From contig MNCI01009519.1 of NCBI GenBank assembly GCA_015680685.1, positions 730,689 through 794,688 on the forward strand: a stretch of 64,000 nucleotides of DNA. Direction: 5' to 3'. The position numbers and the translations under genes are program-made. The notes beneath the pieces were generated by a model. The model searched no databases. It saw nothing but the letters and a program-made list of their open reading frames with translations, and was not told the DNA's origin. Every line of letters starts with the position of its first letter. The stretch's first letter is position 1. Of this stretch, positions 1-10,915 are shown piece after piece. Origin of the DNA: Gnetum montanum (lineage: Eukaryota; Streptophyta; Gnetopsida; Gnetales; Gnetaceae).

Positions 1-2598
1 AAGAGCTTGAACTGGTGCATTCAGATGTATGGGGGCTAGCTCAAATGAAGCCTCTTGGAGGCTCAAGCTATTATGTCAACTTCATTGATGATTCCACTAG
101 GAAGGTATGGGTTTATTTTCTTAAAAATAAATCTGATGTGTTTGCTACTTTTAAAAGGTGGAAAGCTGAAGTAGAAAATCAGACTGGTTTAAAAATAAAA
201 TGTCTGAAGTCAGATAATGGAGGGGAATATGACAGCCAAGAATTCAAGAATTTCTGTTCAGAAAATGGGATCAGGATGATCAAGATAGTTCCAAGAACGC
301 CAGAGCAAAATGGTGTTGCTGAACGGATGAACAGAACCTTGAATGAAAGAGCTAGGAGCATGAGAATACACTCTAGGCTACCAAAGTTCTTTTGGGTAGA
401 TGCAGTTAACACAGCAGCCTACCTCATTAATCGAGCACCTTCAGTTCCATTGGAGTTCAGAATACCAGAGGAGGTATGGACTGGGAAGGAGGTAAATCTT
501 TCACATTTGAAAATTTTTGGGTGTGTCTCGTATGTGCATATTGATTCAAATGATAGAGATAAGCTTGATCCTAAAGCCAAGAAATGTTATTTTATTGGCT
601 ATGGTTCCGATAATTTTGGTTATAGTTTCTGGGATGATCAAAATAAGAAAATTATCAGACACAGGGATGTCATTTTTAATGAACACATGGTGTACAAGGA
701 TAGGTTCGGTTTAGAATCCAACATTGTAGGGAAGCAAGAAAAGGAATGTGAGAAGGTTGAACTAGAAGAGATATCTGAGAGGGATGTGGATGGAAGGACT
801 CAAGCAAATCCTAGAAACAGGATTGCTGAAAATGAAAATGATGTTGCAGAAACAGCCACACCAGAGCCTCAGTTGAGAAGATCTACAAGAACACCAAAGC
901 CTAGAGAAAGGTACTCTCCCTCATTACATTACTTATTGTTGACTGATGCTAGGGAACCAGAATGTTTGGATGAAGCAATGAAGGCAACAAATTATTTTGA
1001 GTGGGAGGTGGTTATGAGAGATGAGATGAAGTCACTCCAAAAAAATATGACATGGACACTAACTGAGTTGCCAGAAGGAAAGAAGGCATTGTAGAATAAG
1101 TGGGTGTACAACGTCAAGGAAGAACATGATGGTAGCAAAAGATACAAAGAAAGGTTAGGAGTTAAGGGTTTCCAACAGAAAAAGGGGATTGACTACACAA
1201 AATTTTTTTCACCTGTAGTAAAGTTGACTACTATTAGAGTAGTGCTAAATATTGTGGCTATTGATGATTTGCATCTATAGGAGCTAGATGTCAAAACTGC
1301 ATTTCTACATGGTGACCTCGAAGAAGACATTTACATGACATAATTAGAAGGCTTCCAAGTTCCAGGGAGGGAAAATATGGTGTGTAAATTGAAGAAAAGC
1401 CTGTATGGGTTGAAGCAGGCTCAAAGGAAATGGTACAAAAAGTTTGATAGATTTATGTGTAAAAATGGCTTTGTTCGAAGTGAGATGGATCACTGTTACT
1501 ATTTCAAGAATACTAATGACTGTTATATAATATTATTATTATATGTTGATGATATGCTAGTTGCAGGGACTAGCATGAAGGAGATCAATAGCTTAAAGCA
1601 GCATTTGGCAAGAAAATTTGAGATGAAAGACTTGGGGCCAGCTAAGCAGATACTTGGGATGAGAATATCTAGAGATAGATTAGAGGGATTGCTGAAGCTA
1701 TCTCGAGAAAAGTACATAGGAAAGTTGCTGAAAAAGTTTAGTCTTCAAGATGCCAAGATCATAAATACTTCTATGGGAAGCCATGTTCATCTCTCCAAGG
1801 AGCAGGCACCAAAGACAGATGAGAAGAGAAAACACATGACCAAAGTACCTTATGCTTCAGCAGTTGGAAGCTTGATGTATGCTATGGTATGTACTAGGCC
1901 AGACATAGCTCATGCAGTGGGAGTTGTTAGCAAGTTTATGGTTGATCTAGGAAGGGAGCATTGGGAAGCTGTACAGTGGCTCTTAAGATATCTGAAACGA
2001 ACTTCAAGTATGACACTGTGTTTTAAAAGGAGCATCATTACTCTATAGGGTTTTTTTTATGTGGATTTGGGAGGTGACTTTGATAGCAGGAAGAGCACCA
2101 CTGGTTGTCTCTTTACCGTGTGCAACACAACTATGAGCTGGATGTCTTGACTTCAGCAGAGCATTGCTCTTTCAACCACAGAAGTAGAATATATGGCTAT
2201 CTCAAAAGCTGGAAAAGAGATGATCTGGTTGAAGGGTCTTCTAAAAGAATTGGGTAAGATACAGAACAACAATGAGCTTTTCACTGATAGTCAAAGTGCC
2301 ATACATCTAGCTAAAAATCTAGTCTTCCATTCCAAATCCAAACACATTCAGCTGAGGTATCATCATATCCGGGAATTGATAGATGATGGAACATTATTGT
2401 TGAGGAAGATTCCTGGTTCAAAAAACCTTGTAGACATGTTAACCAAGGTAGTCACCTTTGCTAAGCTGAAAATTTGCACAACCTTAGTAGGCCTCCATGG
2501 TTACCAATGAGGAGGCATTGTTTGTGGGATTAATAGCATCTGTGGAATAAGCAAGGGAGTAAGAGTTTTTTTTTTTTATCCTTTTCCAAGTGGGAGAT
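1..2598 (+). mobile_element. copia-1: 3' part of a Ty1/copia LTR retrotransposon
   Basis: The window opens inside an integrase gene and continues through reverse transcriptase and RNase H to a polypurine tract, the integrase-before-RT order that defines Ty1/copia. Gag, protease, the start of integrase and the 5' LTR lie outside the window. It is the best preserved element here: one reading frame runs for about 2.5 kb without an indel. Its 3' LTR seems cut to about 70 bp where copia-2 sequence begins. Confidence 0.9.
15..2510 (+). pseudogene. copia-1 pol: integrase, reverse transcriptase, RNase H
   Basis: The polyprotein would integrate element cDNA, copy RNA to DNA and remove the RNA strand. 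The integrase core shows HSDVWG, SDNGGEY and VAERMN, supplying the D,D,E acidic residues. RT has VKTAFLHG, the SLYGLKQA motif and YVDD at 1542-1553. RNase H has STTEVEYMA and TDSQSAIHLAKN, but its first segment reads YVDLGGD where families usually have DAD. All parts share one frame, broken only by stops at 1092 (TAG), 1278 (TAG), 1341 (TAA), 2046 (TAG) and 2148 (TGA). In conserved context 1092, 1341 and 2046 sit where glutamine is usual and 2148 where arginine or lysine is usual; 1278 precedes ELDVKTAFLHG and is also probably glutamine. It cannot encode a full polyprotein. Confidence 0.9.
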
Positions 2599-2668
2599 TG
2601 TTAAGTTATGTGGTGACCTTTGAAAGCTAAAGTTTCATTCATAGAAGTTGCAAAAGACCTTTCTACAT
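2588..2668 (+). repeat. copia-1 polypurine tract and truncated 3' LTR
   Basis: AAGTGGGAGAT (2588-2598) is a typical copia polypurine tract, the plus-strand primer site, and it is followed at once by TGTTAAGTTATG, a typical LTR start. LTR-like sequence can be followed for only about 70 bp before gag-like sequence of the next element. No second LTR copy is in the window, so the right edge is uncertain. Confidence 0.6.
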
Positions 2669-2699
2669 TGATAGTAGTTGAGCTCTATAGTATGCTTTA

Positions 2700-3880
2700 A
2701 ACCTTTGAAATCAAGAAAAAAGGGACTAGCATTTCCAACAAACAAGAGTAAATTGCCTTTAGAGCTTAAGCTAAAAGAAATGAACATAAGGAGGAACCAT
2801 CAACATCATATTCAAATTCTAATAAGAAGACTACTAATCTTGCAAGAAAGCTTAGAAGGATCCAAAAGATTAGGGTTAGAAGAAGCTAACAAAATATTTT
2901 TCTTGTTATTATTATGGTGAAACAGGTTAAATGATTACTGAGTGTTCAAGGAAGAAGAAAGATGAAGAAAATTAGAAAAGTCATATAGCTAGTTTCAGGC
3001 CAAAGAATACCATGTACAAGTTTAATAAATTAAAAGCTCAATTAGCTGAGTTTCAGAATCAATTAGAGCATTTAGAGATTAGTGTAAATACTAAGAATGT
3101 TGAAGAAAACTCCTTTGATCAATTTTCTCATGTCGATATAATAACTAATAAGATTGATATTGTTACACAAGATTTATTCTCTTTTCCAGCCATGATTGAT
3201 TATGATTTGGATGATTTTTTTTTCAAGATTTATGTATACTAACCCACATGACCAAGGAATGTCTAGTACTACAGAGACTATAGGCTCAAGTGAGGATGAT
3301 GATGGACTAGTCACATTAGACACATCTGAAACTGAATATGAGGAAGCTGAGGAAATCAATCTAGAATGGCTAATGGAGTGATTGGAGATGGTAGTTAATG
3401 AGAAATTGTCTAAAATATTAAAAAAAAAGAGAGCAAGAAATCAAGAGCTATAAGATGAAGCTTGAATCAACTGAACAATAGAGCTTAAATGTAAAAGAGA
3501 AGCTACTAGTATTGAAGAAGGATATGAAAGGTAAGGCTACTCAAGTAATAATGATCTATTCAATAGGTTCACTCGCAACTCAAAATAGCTCAAGGGTATT
3601 ATCAATAATGGATAGTCAAATAATGATAAGGGGAATCTTGACTATGTGGTTGAATCTTCAAGAGGACCATCTTCAATAAAAGCATCAATCCAAAAAATAA
3701 ATGTTCAAACACAGTCTCCAAAGCCATATGTTGTCAGCTTACAAACAAGGGAATTCTTCCTACACTAATAATTCCAATCATCAGGTATGGTCCAAGGATG
3801 AAAATTAAATTCATTTAAGGTTATTATTATAGTTGTGGAAAACTAGGACATAAAGATAGAGATTGTAGAATCAGAAATTT
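2700..3880 (+). pseudogene. copia-2 gag remnant with broken zinc knuckle
   Basis: The first part (2700-2900) is Lys/Glu-rich with KKGLAF, like the linker before the knuckle in many plant copia Gags. An acidic, Asp/Glu/Ser-rich stretch follows at 3200-3380. Near 3822-3868 the translation reads YYSCGKLGHKDRDC: this is a CX2CX4HX4C nucleic-acid-binding knuckle whose first cysteine is tyrosine. Several stops and a frame change near 3240 interrupt the frame. The N-terminal Gag domain is not recognisable. Confidence 0.6.
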
Positions 3881-4025
3881 TCCTTACCATGAATCTATGT
3901 TTTTTTCCCATGTTACTAAACCCTTGTCTAGAATTAATAGACAAAGACACTAAGTATGGAGACCAAGCCATGAAAGAGCTCTCCTCATATGGCTAGCCTT
4001 AAAAATCTCTTATAGTTCAAAAACA

Positions 4026-5263
4026 TGATTTATTGATAGTGGTTCTTCTTAGCATATGACTGATGATAGATCAAAATTCATAACACTAAAACCTTTCAAT
4101 GGAAGGAAAGTAAGCTTCAAGGATAAAAGTAATGCTATGGTAAGAGGTATCAACTTAGTTAAGATTCATGATAATTTTCTTAAAGTGCATAATGTTGATT
4201 TTGATAATGGTTTACATTATAACTTGTTAAGCTTAAGACAATTTTCAAAAGAAGTTCATAATATTAGTTTCACAAATGAAAAATGTATTGTAGAGAATAA
4301 AGACAAGGATTTTAAAGACTATGTTACTCAAGTAGGAAATAATTTACATTCTATTAATGAGCAACCCCAATGTCTAACCCTTATTTCTAACATGAGTAGT
4401 AGTAGGTTATTGCACAAAAGGGTAGGATGCTTAAGCTTAGGAAACATACACATTTTGATCAAGACTCAAAGTGTTAGAGGCATGCCTCAGGTAAACCATT
4501 TGGAAGAGGCATGGTCTGCATGCCAACATGGTAAGAAAACTAGAGCTATCTTTAATCCAATAAATTTTCATTGTAAAGATAAACTTGAGTTACTACATAT
4601 GAATGTATGTGGCTCTTTTGAAGTAGCTAGTTTTGATGGCAGTGAATATTTCTTTCTTATTGTTGATGATTATACTAGAATGTTATGGCTAACATGTTTT
4701 GAGAAAAAGTTTGATGTTTATAAATATTTTAGGACATTGAAAAACATGGTTGATATTGAAACAAGGCTTTCAAATAAAAGCTATTATGATTGACAATGGA
4801 GATGAGTTCACATCAAATGAATTTTATGAGCTATGAAGAGACTTAGGCACCAAGAGATTTCTCATTAGTTAGAACACCATAGCAAAATGTTGTTGTAGAA
4901 TGAAAGAATAGAACTATACTAGAGATGATTAGATTAATGTTGAATGAGAAAAACGTACCAAAGTACCTATGGAACGAAGCAGCTAGAACAACTATGTACA
5001 TCATGAGCATATGCTTGGTAAGAGTTGAGAATGGTAAGACTCATCAAATGTGGTATGATAAAATCTCTAATGTTCAACATTTCAATATTTTTGGTAGTAA
5101 GTGTTATATAAAGAATCAAGATAATATTCAAAAACTTGATAGCCACTACAAAGATGATTTGTTTATTGGATATTCTAGTCATTCAAAAGCTTATCATTAC
5201 TTAAACCTCAAAACATTAAAAATTGTTGAAACTCCTCATGTTAAGATTGATGATTCATTATAA
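4026..5263 (+). pseudogene. copia-2 protease and integrase remnant
   Basis: Near 4030 the protease active site FIDSGSS is present, with a TGA where tryptophan usually precedes it and a TAG before HMTDD. The GAG-pre-integrase zinc domain follows near 4400-4550 (LLHKRVGCLS ... SACQHGKKTR): a histidine is replaced in GCLS and one cysteine is lost, so metal binding is doubtful. The integrase core has IVDDYTRMLW. A frameshift near 4790 leads into IDNGDEFTSNEF, and 4925-5263 carries the conserved C-terminal part (PKYLWNEA, FGSKCYIKNQ). The last two pieces are in different frames from the first. Confidence 0.8.
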
Positions 5264-7085
5264 GAAACTAACATTGTGGTTGAGAAAGATATGAATGGAA
5301 ATGAAGAAGAAAATGATGATGGTATCTTAGCATCTAAACAACTTGAGGAGATAGATGAAGAATAGTCAGTCTTAATGCATGAGACAAAAATAGAATAAGA
5401 GGCTACATGTGAAGATGGTCTAGGAAGGAGAATACAAAGGTTTAGATTAATGGTGGATATTCTCAAGACCTCTCTCAGATAAAGGATAAAGAGGAATAGA
5501 GTTTAAACAAAAAATCATGGCTTATTAGTATGTTGTCTTTCTTTTTCTATTCATCTCATAGTAAGAAAAGCTGTTCGAAGTGAGGATTGAAAGAATGCCA
5601 TGGATGAAGAGATGAAGCAGATTGTAAAGAACAACACTTGGGAACGTGTCCCCTAGCCAAAAGAAATGAATGTTATTGGAACTAAATAGGTCTTTTCATA
5701 CAAATTAAATGAGTTTGGTGAATTTACTTGGAATAAAAGAAGATTAGTAGCCAAAGGTTTTGCACAAATAGAAGGGCTTGATTATCATGATACATTTGCT
5801 CTAGTGGCAAGACTAGAATCTACTGGAATGTTGCTAGCTTTTGTAGCTTATGAAGAGTTCAAGCTTCACCAAATGGATGTGAAATTTGAATTCCTTAATG
5901 GAGAGATAAAAGAGAAAATTTATATAGAACAACCAAAAGGATTCATTGATAGTGGAAAGCTAAACCATGTATATTAGCTCACAATACTTTATATGATTTT
6001 AAAAAGGCGCCTAGGATGTGTTATGCTAAGCTTGATTCATATTTAGCTAAATGTGGGTGTTTGAGAGCTTCTTTGGATTGTACACTTTATATTAAAAGAG
6101 ATAATATAATCTTTTTAGTTGCATAGATTTATGTTGATGACATAATGTTTGAAGGAACAAGCTTGATTGTGGGTACAGAATTTGTTGAAGCTATGAAATT
6201 GAATTTTGAGATGTCTATCATAGGAAAGCTATCTCATTTTTTGGGCATTCATATTCAACAACTCAGATATGGAACCTTCATTTCACAAACAAAATATGTT
6301 CAACAAATGCTCAAAATTTTAGCATGATAGAAGCTAAAACTTGTGCAACTTGCCTTAACACAAATATACATCTTTGCAAAGATTATTAAGCGAAAAGAAT
6401 TGATGCCATACTGTATAGATCCATTGTGGGAAGCTTACATTATGCTACAACTAGTAGACCTATTATAGCTTTTGTAGTTGGCTTAATTTCTAGATCTTAG
6501 TCACAACCTAAACAATCACATCTTTTGGCAGCCAAAAGGATTTTACACTCTCTAAAAGGCACATCTAGTTATGGAATATGGTATCCAAAGAGAAGAAACT
6601 TTGAATTCCAAGCATGTATAGATGCAAATTGGGCTGGAAATAAATATGATAAAAAATCAACTAGTGAGAATTATCATTTTCTCAGTAATAAGTTGGTATA
6701 ATGGTTAAAATAAGAAGTAGAACTTGGTAGCTTTATCATGAACAAAAGCTAAATATGTTGCAGCCTCACATTGTTGCACATAGATCATTTGGATGAGGGA
6801 AGCATTACAACTCTTTCGTATAATATTCTCTGACCAAATAATCATTCATTATGATAATAATGCTACTATTTCTTTTTCAAAAAATCTTGTTTTTATGGTA
6901 AAACTAAACACATTAAAATAAAATATCATTTTCTTAGAGATGAGGCAGAATTGCAAATAGTCAAACTATCATACATTTCTTCAAAGCAACAGAAAGTAGA
7001 TATTTTTACCAAAGCTTTAAATAAAGATAGATTTTTATATTTAAGAACACTGCTAGATGTACCTACTTTATCCAAACATACATAA
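5264..7085 (+). pseudogene. copia-2 reverse transcriptase and RNase H remnant
   Basis: After a charged linker (5264-5590), RT begins with AMDEEMKQI and continues with RRLVAKGFAQIEGLDY and KLHQMDVK. YVDD is intact at 6130-6141, preceded by TAG where glutamine is usual. The longest open piece is 6145-6327 (SHFLGIHIQQ). RNase H shows ACIDANWAG near 6620, a degenerate KYVAASH near 6750 and KTKHIKIKYHF near 6900. The motif after AVK is degraded (FEFLNG) and the YGLKQ motif is lost to a frameshift near 5990. Confidence 0.8.
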
Positions 7086-7143
7086 GCTACTAAAATGTTT
7101 AGTACAAGTTTAGGGATTTATTATAAACTAACAAGCTTTCTTT

Positions 7144-7531
7144 GAAGGGGAGTAGGTAAGTATGTATTGTAGGGAATCAAGGCACTTCAAGATGTAGTGG
7201 AAGAACAAGGGGTCCATGCAGAGTATGTGGAATCCTCATAGCCATATCCTATGAATTCATGCATTTTCTCATAGGGATCATGACCAAAGGATGATCTTGT
7301 TTTTGGCTCTGCACTTAGTGGATCCAACAACTCTAGAAGGTTATGGGTGAAGTATAGAGTTTCAATGTCATGCTATGTATAGCCTCTCCTTATTTCAGGC
7401 ATTCTAGATGCAAATAACCTCTATCTCTCATGCTCTAGGAATTCCTCCTATTTATATAGAATGATTATTTCCACTTCCTTACTAAATCTTTGTTGGGTAT
7501 TTTATTCTTCTTTTCTTCTTTCATACTTCAC
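7144..7531 (+). repeat. copia-2 polypurine tract and probable 3' LTR remnant
   Basis: GAAGGGGAGTA at 7144-7154 resembles a copia polypurine tract, so the following sequence up to the chromovirus LTR is probably copia-2 3' LTR. A second LTR copy is lacking, so this rests on position. The last 80 bp (7451-7530) recur at 12531-12610 on the far side of the chromovirus with four mismatches. Confidence 0.4.
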
Positions 7532-8029
7532 TGGGTGAAACGTAGCAGATAATTTTTCACACCAGGTGATAGCGCTAAGTGCCCTGACACCTAGCCAGCT
7601 ACTCGCAACGATCGCAACCACAATGCACAAACTCAAACTCAAAGGAAACACGCTTACAGGAAAACTCCCCAACCTTTACTCACAAAGTAATATGTTACAA
7701 CACGTATAGAGGATGCCCCAATGTGAGTAGAGCCTTTGGTATTTAAAGGCATGGGCCAACCCAGCAGCAATCCCTCCGCGCATCCGTCCCACCTACCTTC
7801 CTTTAACGATAAGAGGAGCGTACGCGCTACCTCTATTTGAATCCAGAAGTAGTTCCATTGCATCCCTCGCACCTGCCCTCTTTTAATGATAAGAGCACGC
7901 TACCTCTGTTTGAATCCAGAAGTAGTCCCATCGCACCAGTCACACCTACCCTCTTTTAATAATAAGAGGTGTGCATGCGCAACATCTAGATGACTCCAGG
8001 TGTAGCCCCACTCGCATGCATCTATCCCA
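7532..8029 (-). repeat. chromovirus 3' LTR (498 bp)
   Basis: Read on the minus strand it starts TGGGATAG at 8029 and ends CACCCA at 7532, giving TGGG...CCCA ends. It is preceded by a purine tract (CCAGGGGGAGCC, 8030-8041 on the minus strand). A TTTAAATA core-promoter-like box lies at about 7740-7747 in minus sense. U3 holds three tandem copies of a repeat (next entry). The 5 bp beyond the LTR are TTCAC (7527-7531); the matching duplication cannot be tested because the other end is scrambled. Confidence 0.75.
7785..8012 (-). repeat. three tandem U3 repeats, about 70-85 bp each
   Basis: The block containing CCTCTTTTAATNATAAGAG and TTTGAATCCAGAAGTAG is repeated near 7789-7869, 7870-7938 and 7939-8012, the third most diverged. 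Tandem U3 repeats in gypsy LTRs often act as enhancers; that role is inferred here. The first copy retains a GCGTACGCGC stretch that the others have lost. Confidence 0.65.
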
Positions 8030-9470
8030 GGCTCCCCCTGGTGGTACCAAAAGTCTTTCCANATTCCCATGTGGCGTCCTCCCTAATACAACCCTTCCAC
8101 TAGACTAAGTAGTCAATGCGCCAATTCTTTTGGCTAGCACCCTCAGTGCGATGACTAAGTATTCTTTCAACCGTTCTCCAAAATTTCTTTCAGATGCCAA
8201 GAGGTGCTCTCCTGACTTGATGTCTCGCTGCATCCTCATCCTCATAAAAGGGTTTGAGAAAACTTACATGAAACGTCGGATGGATTTTCATCTGCTCCAA
8301 TAGTTTCAATCGGTAGGCCACATTGCCCACCCACTTCACCACCTCAAATGGTCCATCGTAACTCTGAAGAAGGGCTTTATGATACCGCTTATCAGTGACC
8401 TTCTTCTAGATTTGAGAAGTAAGTTTTAACTAATGGTGGTTTAGGGTTTAGGGTTTAGGGTTTAGGGTTTAGGGTTTAGGGTTTAGGGATTTTGATAAAC
8501 GTACTTCTTCATGCGCCTCTGCGCCTTAGCTAAGTTGTCCTGAGCTTGCACATAGAGTTCCTTCTTATCGTGTTCAAAGCGATATGCCACCAGGCATTTC
8601 CCTTGCGACTTTGATCTTGCCACCTCCAAGGGCATTATGGGTTGATGCTGAAATACCAATTCGACAGGACTCAACCCCGTTGAAGAAGTTTGGTGCAAGT
8701 TGTAGCAGAATTGGGCGGTGTCAAGCAATGCGACCCAATCCCACTAACTTGCGGTTACAAAATGGCAAAGATACTCTTCAACCAAGGTGTTCACTTGCTC
8801 CATTTGCCCATCTGTCTAGGGATGGTTGGTTGTGGAAAATTTCAATTCTAATCCCATCAAGCCAAACAATGCCACCCAAAACTTCTCTGTGAATCGGGCA
8901 TCCCGATCACTTACAAGGTCTCGTGGTATCCCAAATACCTTTATGACATACTGAAAGAAGAGTTCAGCAGTCGCTTCTGCAATGCAAGCCTAAGGTGCAG
9001 GTACAAACACCACATACTTTAAGAACCAATCAACCACAACCAATACTGATGCCTTCCCATCCACCTATGGGAAGCCCATGATGAAGTCTAGGGAGACGCA
9101 CTCCCATGGTCTTTTTAGGATTGGAAGCAGTTGAAGAAGCCCAGCCTGCTTCTTCTTCTCTGTCTTGTCTAGTTGACACACTAGACAGGTTCTCATGTAT
9201 AATTCTACATCCTCTTCTATCTTTGGCCAAAAGTAGCTTCGAGATAGAAGAGCAAACCCCTAGGTGCCCAACCCATTCGGTGTCATGAGTTTCCCTCATG
9301 AGTTCGTGTCATAGTCCCTCACCCTTAGGAACATACAACCTATTCCCTCGAGCATACAAGAGATCAGCCTCAAGCCAATACTTTTTCACAAGGCCTTCCC
9401 GCACCTATTGTCTCAGTTGACAATAGGTCTTGTCCGCTCTTGCAGCTTCCTTCACCTTGTCAATGAAGTT
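8030..9470 (-). pseudogene. chromovirus integrase with chromodomain
   Basis: Minus strand. The N-terminal zinc part is near 9300-9030 (RETHDTEWVGHLG). The core runs near 9060-8720, with VSDRDARF, TDGQMEQVN and LDTAQFCYNLHQTSSTG, so D and E of the catalytic set are visible. The C-terminal GPFEVVKWVGNVAYRL motif and HPTFHVS lie near 8390-8260. The chromodomain follows at about 8175-8060 (VERILSHR ... NWRIDYLV-stop-WKG ... EDATWE). Chromodomains direct integration to modified chromatin. About 40 nt after KKYVYQN are replaced by telomere repeats. An undetermined base (n) at 8062 falls at the end of the chromodomain. Confidence 0.8.
8440..8488 (+). repeat. interstitial telomere tract, (TTTAGGG)7
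   Basis: Seven perfect consecutive copies of TTTAGGG fill 8440-8488, flanked by TAATGGTGG and ATTTTGATAAA, which belong to the integrase gene on the other strand. TTTAGGG is the telomere repeat of most land plants. A perfect tract in otherwise decayed sequence suggests a late insertion, for example when a chromosome break was repaired. Confidence 0.97.
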
Positions 9471-10915
9471 CACCTGAACTGTCATCAACGCGGCTACATA
9501 ATCTTGAACCTCCCTTCGAATTAGCACATCCACTACCTGGTTCTCCCTTCCAGGTCGATGGACCCAATCGAAGTCAAATTTAGCAAGGTACTCTTGCCAC
9601 CTTGCCTACTTCGGGAAGAGTTTCTTTTGAGTTTTGAAATATGTGTTGGCCACATTGTCTGTGACCACTGTAAGCTTTGTTCCCAACAAGTAGTGCCTCC
9701 AAACATTCAGGTAGTGCACTACTGCAGTTATTTGCTTCTCATGAGCAGTGTACTACTTCTTTGCATCCTTGAGCTTCCTATTCTCAAATGCAATTGGATC
9801 TCCCTCCTGCACAAGGATTCCACCAAGTGCTCGGTCAGACGCATCGGTATGAAGTTCAATTGGAACTTCAAAGTCGGGCAACCACAACATCGGTTCTAAC
9901 GTTATAGCTTCTTTGACTCGATTGAAGGCCTTCTCACAAGCCTCTAACCAAACCCATGTTTGTTCTTCTTTAGAAGATCGGTTAATGGGGCTACCTTCCT
10001 TGCATAGCCCTCAATGAATCGACGGTAATAGTTAGCAAATCCTAAGAAGGATCACAACTTGGGCACCTTCTTTGGAGCGGGCCACTCCATGATTGCTTGG
10101 ACCTTCCGATCATCCATTCAAATGCTCCCCTGTGATATTCGATGACCCAGGAACAAGATCTCCTGGACACCGAATTCACATTTTTCTTTCTTTACATATA
10201 GGTGATTCTCTTTTAGCCTTGAGAACACCTGCCTCAAGTGTTCAACGTGAGCCTCCAAACTCTCGCTATACACAACAATGTCATCTAGATAGACCAAAAC
10301 CGATCTATCTAGGAACTCATACAAGACATCATTCATCATATTACAAAATGTAACAAGGATGCTGGTGAGCCCATACGACATCACCAAAAACTCAAATGAA
10401 ATGTATCGAGTTACACACGCTATCTTTGCTTCATCCCCGATAGCAATGAGCACCTGCTAGTACCCCGACCTCAAATCAAGCTTGGTAAAGTACCTCACTC
10501 CAGCAAAACGATCAAACAAGTTTGCCACATTTGGCACTGGGTACTTGTTTTTTATGGTGATTTTGTTTAATGCTCTATAGTCCATGCACATATGCAGCGT
10601 GTTGTCTTGCTTCTTCTAGAAGAGCACCGGTGCCCCATATGATGCCTTCGAAGGTTGAAGGTAACCAGCCTCCAACAAGTCATATAGTTGCTTTCACAAC
10701 TCCGCAAGTTCCATGGGGGACATTCAGTAAGGAACGCTTGTAGGCGGTCTTCGCCCAGGTTCCAACTTGATGCGATGGTCAACTCTCCTCCTAGGAGGTA
10801 AGACCTTGGGTAACTCGGGTGGCATCTCATCTGCAAATTCTGTTAATAGATGCCTCACACAATCAGGCACCTCCACTGTGAGGTTCTCCTTGATCTCGAC
10901 CAAGGTAGCCAACAT
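9471..10915 (-). pseudogene. chromovirus reverse transcriptase and RNase H
   Basis: Minus strand. RT starts with the conserved ELPKVLPPRRRVDHRI segment (10724-10915). The core contains YLDDIVVYSES with YLDD intact at 10268-10291, then LGHRISQGSI. RNase H lies near 9900-9560, with ELHTDASDRALGG, AHEKQ and VVTDN. Frames change between 10724 and 10453 and there are several stops, but the RT active site itself is preserved. Confidence 0.85.

Larger units (their letters stand above)
2669..7153 (+). mobile_element. copia-2: decayed Ty1/copia internal region
   Basis: Gag, zinc knuckle, protease, integrase, RT and RNase H remnants follow each other in copia order, ending in a purine tract at 7144-7154 (GAAGGGGAGTA). 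Stops and frameshifts break every domain, so it is clearly older than copia-1. No 5' LTR or primer-binding site could be found; its left side abuts the copia-1 LTR directly. Stops replace W (TGG to TAG or TGA) as well as Q positions. Confidence 0.85.
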
